64,000 bases of DNA from Slackia sp. (GTDB taxonomy: Bacteria; Actinomycetota; Coriobacteriia; Anaerosomatales; Anaerosomataceae), in assembly GCA_020725885.1 (NCBI GenBank), contig DYEA01000002.1:62001-126000 (forward strand), read 5' to 3'. The position numbers and the translations under genes are program-made. The notes below the pieces were generated by a model. It worked only from the letters and a program-made list of their open reading frames with translations, did not search any database and was not told the origin of the DNA. Positions 43,455 through 51,387 of this stretch are shown here, piece after piece (the stretch's first letter is position 1; the number at the start of each line of letters is the position of its first letter).

Positions 43455-45157
43455 ACCAAGGCCCCCAGCGGGACCCGCGGGAACAGATCGAGGACGTCGC
43501 GGTTGTACATCCTGATGCAGCCGTGCGACGCCTTGGTCCCGATCACCCACGGCTGATTCGTTCCGTGGATGTTGTACCGCGTGTAGACGTAGCGCACCGA
43601 GTCGCCGCTCACCACCCTGCGGAACAGCCGCATCTTCCTGGGGCCGTAGATCCCGGCAGGGTCCGTGTAGTACTTCGCGCCGATCCGCCACATCGCAACC
43701 GGCGTCTCCATGTGCGGCCTCCCGATGGCCACTGGGTACGACTTCACGAGCACGTCGCCCTTCACCCAGTAGAGCCGGAAGTCTGACTTGTCGATGACGA
43801 TGGAGGTCGACGCAGGATAGGCCAGCCGCCTGTACCGCGCGGCGGTTTCCGACAGCCCTCCGTCGCTTGCCACCGCCACGACGCGCAGGGCTGTTCCGGA
43901 GGGCGGCATGGACTGGATGCCGAACGTCACCTCAGAGAAGGGGCTCGCGGCCTTCGCGGCCACAAGCATGCTCCCGCTGTACAGCCGCACCTCGCGCGTG
44001 TTCACGCCGGTGCGCACCGAGACGGACGCCTTGCCTCCGGTCAAAGACCCTGGCTTCGGCGACAGGATCTCGGGCGGGTGCGGCGCGCCTCGCAGTTCGC
44101 GTTCGACGCCGGGCGGCACGGCCGCCGCTCCACCGGCTATCGAAACGAGGCCGACTGGCGGGTCGCCCTCCGTCAGGCAGGCCGCCGTCGGTGCCGGCAC
44201 TCCTGACGATCGGACGAGCAGGACGGGGCCACCGCCGGATGCGGCGAGCTGAGCGCATGCCGCCGCATCCGCCACGCTGCATGCGACGACCGCCGAGCCC
44301 CGCGCCACGACGCCACGCTCCCACAGCTTCCGCGCGACCGCCGCCGCCGTGCCATAGCGGTCGCTGCCGTGCCAGCGCTCGCTCGCATTCACGGCCGCTG
44401 CCGCTGCGTCCGACACGACGCCGCGGCCGCCGATCACGACCGTTTCGGAGGCTCCCAGCGCGGCCAGCGTCGAGCGCGTGGCCCCCGGAACCGCGTCCCG
44501 CTGCACGAGCAGCACCGGCACGGAAGAGGCCGCGCCTGCCGCAGACGCTCCCAACGCGTCCGCGAACCCGAACCGCGACTCCCCGTTCACCAGCAACACG
44601 AGCCCGGGCCAACCGTCCGCCGAGTCTGCCGCGAGAGAGGCCACGAGCGAGCCGACGGCTGCGGCAGTGACGTACCGGTCCGCGCCTGCGACGCGTCGCG
44701 CCGCCGGCCCATCGCCCAGCAGCTCGACGACCTCCGCCACGCACTGTTCGGAGACGGAGCCAACGCCCCCGATCACGAAGACGCTCACCGTGCCCTCGAT
44801 CGCGCCGATCTCGCGCAGCGCATCGGCCGCCGCCAGCGGGACGCGGTCCCGCTGCACCAGCAGCAGCGGACCGTCCACTGCTCCGGTGAGCGTCGCAGCG
44901 ACCAGAGCGTCCGAGACGGCCGACTGCTCGCCGCTGGCGATGACGACGGAGCGCACGCCTGACCAGCCCGGGAACGCAGCGCGCGCGAGTGCGACGGCGG
45001 TCCCGTATCTGTCAGAGCCCGCGAAACGCTGCGTCTCAACGCGCACGTCGGCGGACGGAACTGGCGCGAGCGCGATCGCCGGTTGGGCGAAAGCGACGAC
45101 CACGATGGTCATCAGCACACAGACGACACCGGCCCCCCGACAGAGACGGAACGTCAT
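43439..45157 (-). CDS. Secreted L,D-transpeptidase with three CWB2 cell-wall-binding repeats
   Basis: A 572-residue exported protein. ATG 45157 begins a signal peptide ending near 'AQPAIALAPVP'. Residues about 37-335 are three CWB2 (PF04122-like) repeats, the first starting 'RFAGSDRYGTAVALARA' and including 'VFVIGGVGSVS', which bind cell-wall polymers. The C-terminus (about 450-572) is a YkuD domain: 'IDKSDFRLYWVKG', then 'YNIHGTNQP' and catalytic 'SHGCIRMYN'. It should cross-link peptidoglycan or attach proteins to it. The ribosome binding site is weak. The next gene upstream also carries CWB2 repeats. Confidence 0.92.
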   Translation of the reverse strand: MTFRLCRGAGVVCVLMTIVVVAFAQPAIALAPVPSADVRVETQRFAGSDRYGTAVALARAAFPGWSGVRSVVIASGEQSAVSDALVAATLTGAVDGPLLLVQRDRVPLAAADALREIGAIEGTVSVFVIGGVGSVSEQCVAEVVELLGDGPAARRVAGADRYVTAAAVGSLVASLAADSADGWPGLVLLVNGESRFGFADALGASAAGAASSVPVLLVQRDAVPGATRSTLAALGASETVVIGGRGVVSDAAAAAVNASERWHGSDRYGTAAAVARKLWERGVVARGSAVVACSVADAAACAQLAASGGGPVLLVRSSGVPAPTAACLTEGDPPVGLVSIAGGAAAVPPGVERELRGAPHPPEILSPKPGSLTGGKASVSVRTGVNTREVRLYSGSMLVAAKAASPFSEVTFGIQSMPPSGTALRVVAVASDGGLSETAARYRRLAYPASTSIVIDKSDFRLYWVKGDVLVKSYPVAIGRPHMETPVAMWRIGAKYYTDPAGIYGPRKMRLFRRVVSGDSVRYVYTRYNIHGTNQPWVIGTKASHGCIRMYNRDVLDLFPRVPLGALVQTRE

Positions 45158-45219
45158 GGACGTAGCAATCGACGATGCAGGACACGCATCATGCGCTTGA
45201 CCCGCTCGTGGCCCCAGTC

Positions 45220-47490
45220 TCACTTTCGAAGAACCTCCAGCGATTCGTTTCTCACGGCCATCGACACAGCGCCTTCCCCTCCCACGAAACAGACATTCGC
45301 ACACTCGTGAGCGTGCTCCGCAAGCACGCTCGCTGTGGAAGCCGGCAACGCATGTGCCTGCGTGAGCAACATCGGCGAGCGCGTGGCACCGAACATCGGC
45401 CCAGCGACCAGTCCGTCAGGGAACCTCTCGCCAGAGACGACGCCTGCTTGAGACCACGTAAACCCCATCGACCCGGCGCCCCTTGCGACCGCCGCCGCCG
45501 TAGCGTAGCGATCTAGCCCAGCCCACCGTTGCACGGAGCAGCCGACCTTGGTCTTCAAATCCCGCTCGACTTGTAGCGGAACTGCAGCCAATCCCCCCAC
45601 GACGATGACTTCGCGAATCCCGAATCGCTCAAGCGTTTGGACAAGAGCGTCGTCGACGCCTGTTCTGGGATCAAGCAGGAGAACCGGCCAGCCTCTAGCC
45701 GCGGAGACGGCAGAGACGCTGAGCGCGTCCGGAAACGTCTGCCCCGTGACGAGAAACGCCCCGTGCTCGAAGCTCGAACCTTGCAGCGTCATGCATGTGG
45801 CGGCAACACGCCGAGCCGTCTCGTATCGGTCGACTCCTGCAATCCTCTGCACCGTGATGCTGTCATCTGAAGAGCGGAGCGCCCGCTCCACCGTCGGACT
45901 TACAACCCCTGTTCCTCCAACGATGTAGATCCTCTTCGGCCGTAGCCGCCGAATCTCGGCGACTACCACGTTGGGAAGGAAGTCCTTGCCGACGAGAAGC
46001 ACAGGCGCGTCGACCACCCCGGCCAAGGCGGCGCTCCCGAGCGCATCGGGCCAGGATTGACCAGTTGCGACGATGACATTGTCTGCACCATCCGGATACA
46101 TGTAGCGAGAAACCGCCGCTGATGTGGCGTAGCGGTCACGTCCAGCCAACACAGTCGATATCGTTCCGCGGTCATTGACGAAGATGTCGACGTACTCATT
46201 CGTGTCGCCAGCGACGAGATTACCCGCACGAGACTCGAATGCGATGCGTCTACCATCCGCCGAAATCGCCGGTCGGGCGCTCCAGTCCGCTCCCCCTTCG
46301 CCGGAACTGCTGACACTGACTCTGAAAGTTTCACGAGACAGCAGGTCATGCACGAACACGTCCGAGCACCCGTTGAAGTCCCCTTCGACCAGGTTCGACG
46401 CCGACGAGGAGAACGCGACAAACCTGCCGTCAGCCGAAATGGCCGGGTTCTCGTTCGACGCATACGTATAAGTCTCTTCACCCGTGCTGCTCACTGACGC
46501 GCGCACGGTTTCGCCTGTGCGACGGTTGTAGACGAAGATGTCTCTCCCGAACAAACCGCCGTTCGTATCGTCCGGAACGAGGTTCGGGGCCAGCGACTCG
46601 TATGCAACGTAGACGCCATCAGCAGAGATCGCCGCGTTGTAGCTGTGTCCGCGAGCCTCCTCCCCGTTCTGATTCACCGTTATACGCTCGGTCACTCCCC
46701 GCAGCCGATCGTAAACGTATATGTCGTTCGCACCGTTCGCATCCCCCATCATCCAATACGATTCAAACGCCACGTATCGCCCATCGCCTGAGATATCCGG
46801 AGCATAGCTGTTGCCGACGATCCTTGTGCCAGAGGGGGTGACGCTTGCGACGGTGGTCTCGCCACTCTGCCGGTCATGGAGGTAGATGTGCCAGCCGACA
46901 CTATCCTGCGGCTCAACCAGGTTCCTCGCACACGACTGGAACGCCACGAATCTGCCGTCGTCGGAAATCGCTGGAGAGATGCTGTCACCATCCCCTTGCT
47001 CCCCAGAGGTGCTGACGGACACTCGCTCCGTCTTGCCAGTCACCCGATCGTGCACGAACACGTCATCACAGTTGTTCGTATCGCCCCCCACAAGGTTATC
47101 GGCCTCCGTGATGAACGCCACGAACCTGCCATCCGCTGAAATCGATGGCTTCCCGCAATCGGCGTTGACCTTTCTGCCAGCAGAGTCAACGCTTACCAAA
47201 ATGGTCTCGCCCGTTGACAAGTCACGCACGAATACGTCTGCGATAGAATCTCCGTCACCAGGAGCAAGTCCTGGTTCCCGGGATACGAATACGACGAATC
47301 GCCCATCCGCCGAGATATCGGGCTCGAAGCCTCCATACATTGATTGCGCGTCCGTCGTTGCGAGGTTCGCCCGGACGGTCGAGGGCGCTATCCCATAGGA
47401 GGCCGTGGGTTGGGACATCATGAAAGCGCCTACAAGAGCGGCAGACACTCCGGACACCCACGTGCTGCGAAGCCTCCCGTAAGAAATCAC
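45220..47490 (-). CDS. Secreted beta-propeller protein with three CWB2 cell-wall-binding repeats
   Basis: A 756-residue exported protein. After a signal peptide (residues about 1-32) come at least six repeats of roughly 55-65 residues with 'ISADGRFVAF' and 'DVFVHDRxTGxTxRVSVSxxG', a TolB/PD40-type beta-propeller, to about residue 440. The rest is three CWB2 repeats ('GRDRYATSAAVS', 'GVDRYETARRVA', 'GLDRYATAAAVA'). It is likely displayed on the cell wall; the ligand of the propeller is unknown. The start is GTG 47490 behind GGGGGAG. Its sequence is noticeably less GC-rich than the neighbours, a possible sign of transfer. Confidence 0.9.
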   Translation of the reverse strand: MISYGRLRSTWVSGVSAALVGAFMMSQPTASYGIAPSTVRANLATTDAQSMYGGFEPDISADGRFVVFVSREPGLAPGDGDSIADVFVRDLSTGETILVSVDSAGRKVNADCGKPSISADGRFVAFITEADNLVGGDTNNCDDVFVHDRVTGKTERVSVSTSGEQGDGDSISPAISDDGRFVAFQSCARNLVEPQDSVGWHIYLHDRQSGETTVASVTPSGTRIVGNSYAPDISGDGRYVAFESYWMMGDANGANDIYVYDRLRGVTERITVNQNGEEARGHSYNAAISADGVYVAYESLAPNLVPDDTNGGLFGRDIFVYNRRTGETVRASVSSTGEETYTYASNENPAISADGRFVAFSSSASNLVEGDFNGCSDVFVHDLLSRETFRVSVSSSGEGGADWSARPAISADGRRIAFESRAGNLVAGDTNEYVDIFVNDRGTISTVLAGRDRYATSAAVSRYMYPDGADNVIVATGQSWPDALGSAALAGVVDAPVLLVGKDFLPNVVVAEIRRLRPKRIYIVGGTGVVSPTVERALRSSDDSITVQRIAGVDRYETARRVAATCMTLQGSSFEHGAFLVTGQTFPDALSVSAVSAARGWPVLLLDPRTGVDDALVQTLERFGIREVIVVGGLAAVPLQVERDLKTKVGCSVQRWAGLDRYATAAAVARGAGSMGFTWSQAGVVSGERFPDGLVAGPMFGATRSPMLLTQAHALPASTASVLAEHAHECANVCFVGGEGAVSMAVRNESLEVLRK

Positions 47491-47696
47491 GGCTCCCCCA
47501 TTCCCTTCGTTCTACCCAACAGCATCCTGCAAGGCGACAGCGCTCGCACGAGCGCCTTGCCGCTTCATCAGTGTACGGCCTTAGCCCTGTGTTGCAGAAT
47601 AGGGTCTTACGCCTGCAACCACCCATTCGCAAGAACCGGGATTCCCTCCCATCCCGATGATTCGGCAAGACACAGCACAGTCCAAGAAACAAGCGA

Positions 47697-47726
47697 GGCG
47701 GCATCGGCGTTCTCGCCGACACCGCC
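47697..47726 (-). terminator. Original terminator of tRNA-Val, now separated by the element
   Basis: On the minus strand GGCGGTGTCGGCG pairs with CGCCGATGCCGCC (13 bp with two G-U pairs, loop AGAA), followed by CTTGTTTCTTGG. It lies 18 nt past the left attachment repeat, where the tRNA 3' flank was before integration. Confidence 0.7.
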
Positions 47727-47743
47727 CCTGACCTGGGGTGTTC

Positions 47744-47789
47744 ATGGTGGGCGCTGTAGGATTTGAACCTACGACCCCTTCCGCGTCAA
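47744..47789. repeat. Left attachment site (46-bp direct repeat)
   Basis: Identical over 46 bp to 54116-54161, the 3' half of tRNA-Val plus CCA. Only the 3' portion of the tRNA is present here, the classic trace of integration into a tRNA 3' end. Confidence 0.95.
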
Positions 47790-48124
47790 CCACCGGCCGC
47801 ACGACCGGGGCTGTCCGCGGTTGTCGCAAAACCGCAGGTAGAAGGCTTAGCGCGGCAACGGCGCACATGGACGGACACCCACGTTTTGAAACGCGTTGCT
47901 GTACCGGTTGCTGTACCGGCAGGCCGTCTCCGAGGCCACGGCGGACGGCCTACACGGCCTGGCGAGGCACCGTGCACGATCGGGCCTTGCCGTACCCGAG
48001 GGGGGTATGTTGCGCCGCCGGCACCGCGACCCGGCACCGCCCAAGACGACAAAAAACGCACGGCGTTATTCCGACCTGATTTGTCAGCATTACACGAAGG
48101 CGCGATCGTGGAGGAGGCAGGCAC
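47790..48124. other. Gene-free left end of the element
   Basis: About 335 nt between the left attachment site and the first gene. It holds an inverted repeat GCGGTT/AACCGC (47817-47835), the recombinase arm-type repeats (47895-47916) and, at the end, the ribosome binding site of the first gene. No coding frame with family resemblance was seen. Confidence 0.6.
47895..47916 (+). repeat. Left arm-type repeats GTTGCTGTAC x2
   Basis: Two identical 10-mers at 47895-47904 and 47907-47916 with a 12-bp period. The same pair, in the same orientation and spacing and preceded by the same GAAACGC, occurs at the right end. They are probably recombinase or accessory-protein binding sites. Confidence 0.75.
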
Positions 48125-48583
48125 ATGCAGACCGTCACCGCGCAGAACGCAGAGCCCGACGACCACGCTCCTGCGACCTGTCAGACCAGGCACCGCAAGA
48201 GCAGCCGCAAGCGCACCAAAGGCGAGCAGGGCGAGCGCACAGCAGCGCGCCTCCTCGCCTCTCTCGGCTGGACGTGCGAGCGTTGCGGCCATGAGCGGGC
48301 GACCTGCGACATCATCGGCAGAGACCCGACGGGCGAGACCTGGGCCGTCGAAGTGAAGAACCGGGCCATCATCGACCCGCTCCGCCACATGGAGCAGGCG
48401 AGCCGGAACGCGAGCGCCATAGGGGCACGGTGGATGGTCATGGCCTACCTGCACGGCACCGGCTCGTGGCTCGTGCTGCGGGACGGCCTGCTCCCGGAGG
48501 TCTGGCCTGATGGGGCTACAAGGCCTCGGACGGACGGGCCGCGCCGATCAGGTGCAAGAAGTCAGACTCGCTCAGTATCCTGA
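48125..48583 (+). CDS. Putative PD-(D/E)XK-fold nuclease-like protein
   Basis: A 152-residue protein. The middle reads 'KGEQGERTAARLLASLGW', then 'CDIIG', then 'WAVEVKNR', matching the helix-D-ExK arrangement of restriction-endonuclease-fold proteins such as Hjc-type resolvases and viral VRR-like nucleases. A CERCGHERATC stretch between them might bind metal. Function could be Holliday-junction or DNA-end processing in element replication. ATG 48125 follows GGAGG. Its last 68 nt overlap the end of the convergent exonuclease gene, unusual for two real genes, so its C-terminal tail is probably unstructured. Confidence 0.65.
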   Translation: MQTVTAQNAEPDDHAPATCQTRHRKSSRKRTKGEQGERTAARLLASLGWTCERCGHERATCDIIGRDPTGETWAVEVKNRAIIDPLRHMEQASRNASAIGARWMVMAYLHGTGSWLVLRDGLLPEVWPDGATRPRTDGPRRSGARSQTRSVS

Positions 48584-49412
48584 GAGGATGCCCGGCAGCG
48601 ATGAGCTCCTCCGCCCTTCGATGCTTGGAGCTCTTCTCGTGGCCGTTCAGCCGTCTGACGTCCTGATCGCCGAGCACGAGCAGCGTCGTCTTCTTGCCCA
48701 CGTAGTCCGCCACCTGGCAGCCGGCCGCCGCTGCGAGATCGGCCGCCTCGTGGCGAGGCATGGAGAGCTGGCCTGTGAAGACCAGCACCTCGCCGAAGAG
48801 CGGGCCTTCCGGGTCGCCGCTCCTCGTGATGGGCGCCGAGGGGTAGCTCTTGTGCTTCGTGTGCTTCCGCGGCGTGATCGGCCTGCGCGCGAGGCGCAGC
48901 AGCCCGTCGAGGTCTTCCCCGGTGCGCCTGGCAGCCTCCACGATGATGCGGCCGGCGGCCTTCGCGTCCTCGAGCGCGTCGTGGTGGCGGAAGTCGTAGC
49001 CGATGAGGGCGCACACGTCGCCCAGGCCGTAGCCGCTCCTCGCGCACTCCTTCCACACGCGGCGCGCCACCTTGGCCGAGTCGAGCCAGGTGCACGCGGG
49101 CATCGCCGCCTCGTAGCGGGCGAACGCCCTGTCAAGCGACACCCGGTCGAAAGCCGTGTGGCTCACCACCACATTGCCGCCGAGCAGCCCGCCGATGCTC
49201 TCAGCGATGGCGGCGAGGTTCGGCGCCCCTGCCACCGTCTCGGGCGTGATGCCGTGCACGGCGACGTTGAAGGGGTCGAACACGTCTTCCGGGTCCACGT
49301 AGGACTGCCACTCGTCCGCGAGCTCGCCCCCGGAGAACAGGGCGATGCCCACCTGGCAGACCGACGCGAGGCTTGCGTTCGCGGTCTCGACGTCCACGGC
49401 GACGAAGTCCAT
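48516..49412 (-). CDS. DEDDh exonuclease with C-terminal BRCT domain (DnaQ-like)
   Basis: A 298-residue protein. Residues 1-165 are a DnaQ/RNase T-type 3'-5' exonuclease: ExoI 'AVDVETANASLASV', ExoII around 'VVSHTAFDRVSLDRA', ExoIII 'HHDALEDAKAAG'. Residues about 205-298 are a BRCT domain ('EVLVFTGQLSMPRHEAADLAAAAG', continuing to 'KSSKHRRAEEL'), the domain also found in NAD-dependent ligases. Such fusions are known in Gram-positive genomes and probably process DNA ends or nicks. ATG 49412 is chosen (GGGGGAG upstream). Confidence 0.88.
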   Translation of the reverse strand: MDFVAVDVETANASLASVCQVGIALFSGGELADEWQSYVDPEDVFDPFNVAVHGITPETVAGAPNLAAIAESIGGLLGGNVVVSHTAFDRVSLDRAFARYEAAMPACTWLDSAKVARRVWKECARSGYGLGDVCALIGYDFRHHDALEDAKAAGRIIVEAARRTGEDLDGLLRLARRPITPRKHTKHKSYPSAPITRSGDPEGPLFGEVLVFTGQLSMPRHEAADLAAAAGCQVADYVGKKTTLLVLGDQDVRRLNGHEKSSKHRRAEELIAAGHPLRILSESDFLHLIGAARPSEAL

Positions 49413-49618
49413 CGCTCCCCCCTCTCTCGACCGGGCAGCGATCCGCGCATCGCCGCCCTGCCTCCGCTGCATGGAATCGTACCCCTTGCAGGCGTCCGGG
49501 GCACCCCCGCGCCGCCATGCCGCCAGACGGGCGACAAGACCCCGCCGGATTCTGTTCCAAAACAGCGCATTTCTGGCCGTTTTCAGCCCTCAGAGGCGCG
49601 TTCGGGCGTCGAGACGAG

Positions 49619-49651
49619 GAATCGCCCGCCTGGGGCTCAGGCGAGCGATTC
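49619..49651. terminator. Hairpin between element genes
   Basis: GAATCGC plus CGCCTG pair with CAGGCG and GCGATTC across one C-A mismatch with a 5-nt loop, downstream of the Cys-motif gene. A second imperfect inverted repeat (GCGCG...CGCG) follows. It lies in a 276-nt gap with no other feature. Confidence 0.5.
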
Positions 49652-49688
49652 TTGGCGCGAAAAAGGCCTGTTTTGCGCGTCCCCGGCG

Positions 49689-49955
49689 TCAGCTCCGGTA
49701 CGGCCACAGGTGGCAGCCCTCAGACGGGCATTCGGCGACGAGGCGGCGCTGCCCGGCCATGCACTCGACGCACCGCTTCCTGATCGCCTGGCCTCTCGTG
49801 AGCCGCTGTCCGGGAGCGGCGACCTCGCGGCCTTTCCTGTAGCGCCACAGGACGCACGAGACGGCGTCGCAGGAACGCAGGTCGTCACCGGCGCACTCCT
49901 GGCAGTAGCGCCGTATCGCTTCGCGGCGTGTCGCCGCTTGTGTCAACGAAGGCAT
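49689..49955 (-). CDS. Small protein with duplicated zinc-ribbon-like Cys motif
   Basis: An 88-residue protein made of two copies of one unit. The pattern AIRxxCxxC(A/M)(G)x(5-7)CxxxxCxLWxYR appears from residue 13 ('AIRRYCQECAGDD') and again from residue 57 ('AIRKRCVECMAGQRR'). Each unit offers four Cys, enough for one zinc ion. Single-unit proteins with a similar Cys pattern are found in phages and prophages; the function is unknown to me. ATG 49955 follows AAAGGA. Confidence 0.75.
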   Translation of the reverse strand: MPSLTQAATRREAIRRYCQECAGDDLRSCDAVSCVLWRYRKGREVAAPGQRLTRGQAIRKRCVECMAGQRRLVAECPSEGCHLWPYRS

Positions 49956-50041
49956 GGCAGCCGTCCTTTCTTCATTGCCGATCGCCTTGCATCAGCGAGC
50001 GGCGTCGTCGGCTTGGAGACATGGCTCTGTCTTCACTGCCG

Positions 50042-50246
50042 CCGCCCTCCCCCGTTGGGGGGTTGGGGGGCTTCTCGTATCTCTCGTATCTCTAGTACTT
50101 CTAAGGGGCGCTGTTGCAGCAGGTCAGCCGGGGTGTGCTGTTGCGTCTGGTGTTGCGTCTGCTGTTGCGTCTGCTGTTGCGTCCTGACGCAACAGCAGCG
50201 TGCTGTTGCAGCAACAGCGCTCCGTGCGGCAGCCCGTCTGGGGGCA
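50042..50246. other. G-rich tract, CTCGTATCT repeats and iteron cluster
   Basis: The 290-nt gap after the winged-helix gene holds a G-run pair GGGGGGTTGGGGGG (50057-50070), a tandem CTCGTATCT, and the 12-bp iterons annotated separately. No gene is called. Confidence 0.6.
50138..50218. repeat. 12-bp iterons with inverted copies (candidate replication origin or operator)
   Basis: Four head-to-tail 12-mers, consensus CTGTTGCGTCTG (50138-50185, last copy diverged), are followed at once by the inverted GACGCAACAGCAG (50186-50198) and a palindrome GCTGTTGC-A-GCAACAGC (50202-50218). Iterons beside a Rep-like gene are typical of replication origins of plasmids and some integrative elements. Confidence 0.65.
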
Positions 50247-50933
50247 CTACGAGGAGTCCGCACGCTCCGGTTCCTCTGGCCACTCGTAGCAGCAGTCCTC
50301 GCATCCGTCGCACAGATGCGGAATCTCGTAGAGTCCTTCGCCTAACGACACCCACATGCCTTGCCGCACGAGCTCTTCCAGCCCCGCGTTCCACTCTTCC
50401 TCTGTCATGAAGTCCGGGACATAGATCCGTACCTTCTTGTCGCTTCCCGGCATGTAGGAGGGAAAGATGAGGTTCGTCGGCGACCACCAGCCGGCCTCGC
50501 ACACAGAGCAGAGGAACTTCGCCGCGACCCGATCCACCACCCAGGCCGCACTTGCGCGCACCCACTGCATCCACTCCTCTTTGTCGAAGCCCTCGTCGCC
50601 GCCACCGTCGCAAGCGGCACCGGCAAAGGCCGAGCCTTCCAGACGAGGGTCTTCGATGATCTCTATCTCGGAGGCCTCGTGCTGGTTCTTGCCGGGGCTG
50701 TACCTGATGAGGGCAGGCCGCTTGTCGTTCGAGGAGGCGAGGCTCTTCAGGGCACGCGTGACGTGGGCAGGGTCTATGCCGGTCTCACGCGAGATGCCCC
50801 GCGGCCCGATGTTCACCACCCTCGGCGGCTTCGTGCTGGCGAGCCTGAGCAGGCAAAGGTACACGCGGCGCTCCGTCTCCGTCAGCTTGCTTTCGACGAA
50901 CGCGTCAGGCACCTTGTGCCAGGGGCGGCTCAT
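50247..50933 (-). CDS. Winged-helix protein, possible replication initiator
   Basis: A 228-residue protein. Residues about 8-80 form a winged helix ('LTETERRVYLCLLRLAST', then 'ISRETGIDPAHVTRALKSL'), as in phage and plasmid replication proteins. The C-terminal half has CSVC and HLCDGCEDCC, possible metal ligands, and no clear similarity. Adjacent iterons 30 nt downstream support, but do not prove, a Rep role. ATG 50933 lacks a strong ribosome binding site. Confidence 0.55.
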   Translation of the reverse strand: MSRPWHKVPDAFVESKLTETERRVYLCLLRLASTKPPRVVNIGPRGISRETGIDPAHVTRALKSLASSNDKRPALIRYSPGKNQHEASEIEIIEDPRLEGSAFAGAACDGGGDEGFDKEEWMQWVRASAAWVVDRVAAKFLCSVCEAGWWSPTNLIFPSYMPGSDKKVRIYVPDFMTEEEWNAGLEELVRQGMWVSLGEGLYEIPHLCDGCEDCCYEWPEEPERADSS

Positions 50934-51056
50934 GACGGCCGCCCCCCGGCTGTGCTATCGTCGGCGACGAAGGCTCCCCCGCCTTCTTTTCCGCGCCCCT
51001 GGAACCCTCCCGGGGGCGCGGGCCTCGTTCCTCGCCAGGCGTCCATGCCTCGCACC

Positions 51057-51254
51057 TCACCCGGCACGCCGGAGCCCCGCGACGAAGGCCTCGATCGAGT
51101 CCGCCGGGACGAGCGTGCGCCGCCCGATCTTGACGGTCTCCAGCTCTCCTCGCCCGATGAGCTCGTAGACCGTGGTCCTCTGGACGCCGAGGATCTGCAC
51201 CGTCTCGTTGATCGAGTAGAGCATCCGCGGCGCCTTCGTGCTTGCGTTGTCCAT
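51057..51254 (-). CDS. Excisionase-family helix-turn-helix protein
   Basis: A 65-residue MerR-like/Xis DNA-binding protein: 'YSINETVQILGVQRTTVYEL' then 'ETVKIGRRTLVPADSIEAFV' is the excisionase-family pattern. Such proteins bend DNA for excision or act as small repressors. ATG 51254 follows AAGGGG. It is divergent from the 286-residue gene, with a palindrome between them. Confidence 0.88.
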   Translation of the reverse strand: MDNASTKAPRMLYSINETVQILGVQRTTVYELIGRGELETVKIGRRTLVPADSIEAFVAGLRRAG

Positions 51255-51321
51255 TGCTTCCCCTTTCTCTGTCCTGACGGTTGCGGGCGGGCTTGCGCGT
51301 ACCCGCTTCAGGTGCTATCTT

Positions 51322-51345
51322 AGGTCACGGTCTGATAGTTGACCT
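51322..51345. promoter_or_regulatory. Palindrome AGGTCA-N12-TGACCT and overlapping promoter
   Basis: The half-sites sit in the divergent region between the excisionase-like gene and the 51388 gene. The right half overlaps TTGACC (51339-51344), a -35 followed after 17 nt by TTTACC. It is a candidate operator controlling the plus-strand genes of the element. Confidence 0.5.
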
Positions 51346-51387
51346 GTCATCTTTGCAATGCTTTACCTTAAGTTGGGAGGTCTGACT

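Noticed and set aside
50057-50070. GGGGGGTTGGGGGG as a G-quadruplex
   Set aside because: Only two G-runs are present; a regular intramolecular quadruplex would need four, or splitting of each run, which is not convincing.
50138-50218. Short repeat cluster considered as a CRISPR array
   Set aside because: The 12-bp units are contiguous without spacers, and no cas genes are nearby.
50033-50263. Gln-rich minus-strand frame over the iterons
   Set aside because: Its repeats simply translate the DNA iterons; no ribosome binding site.
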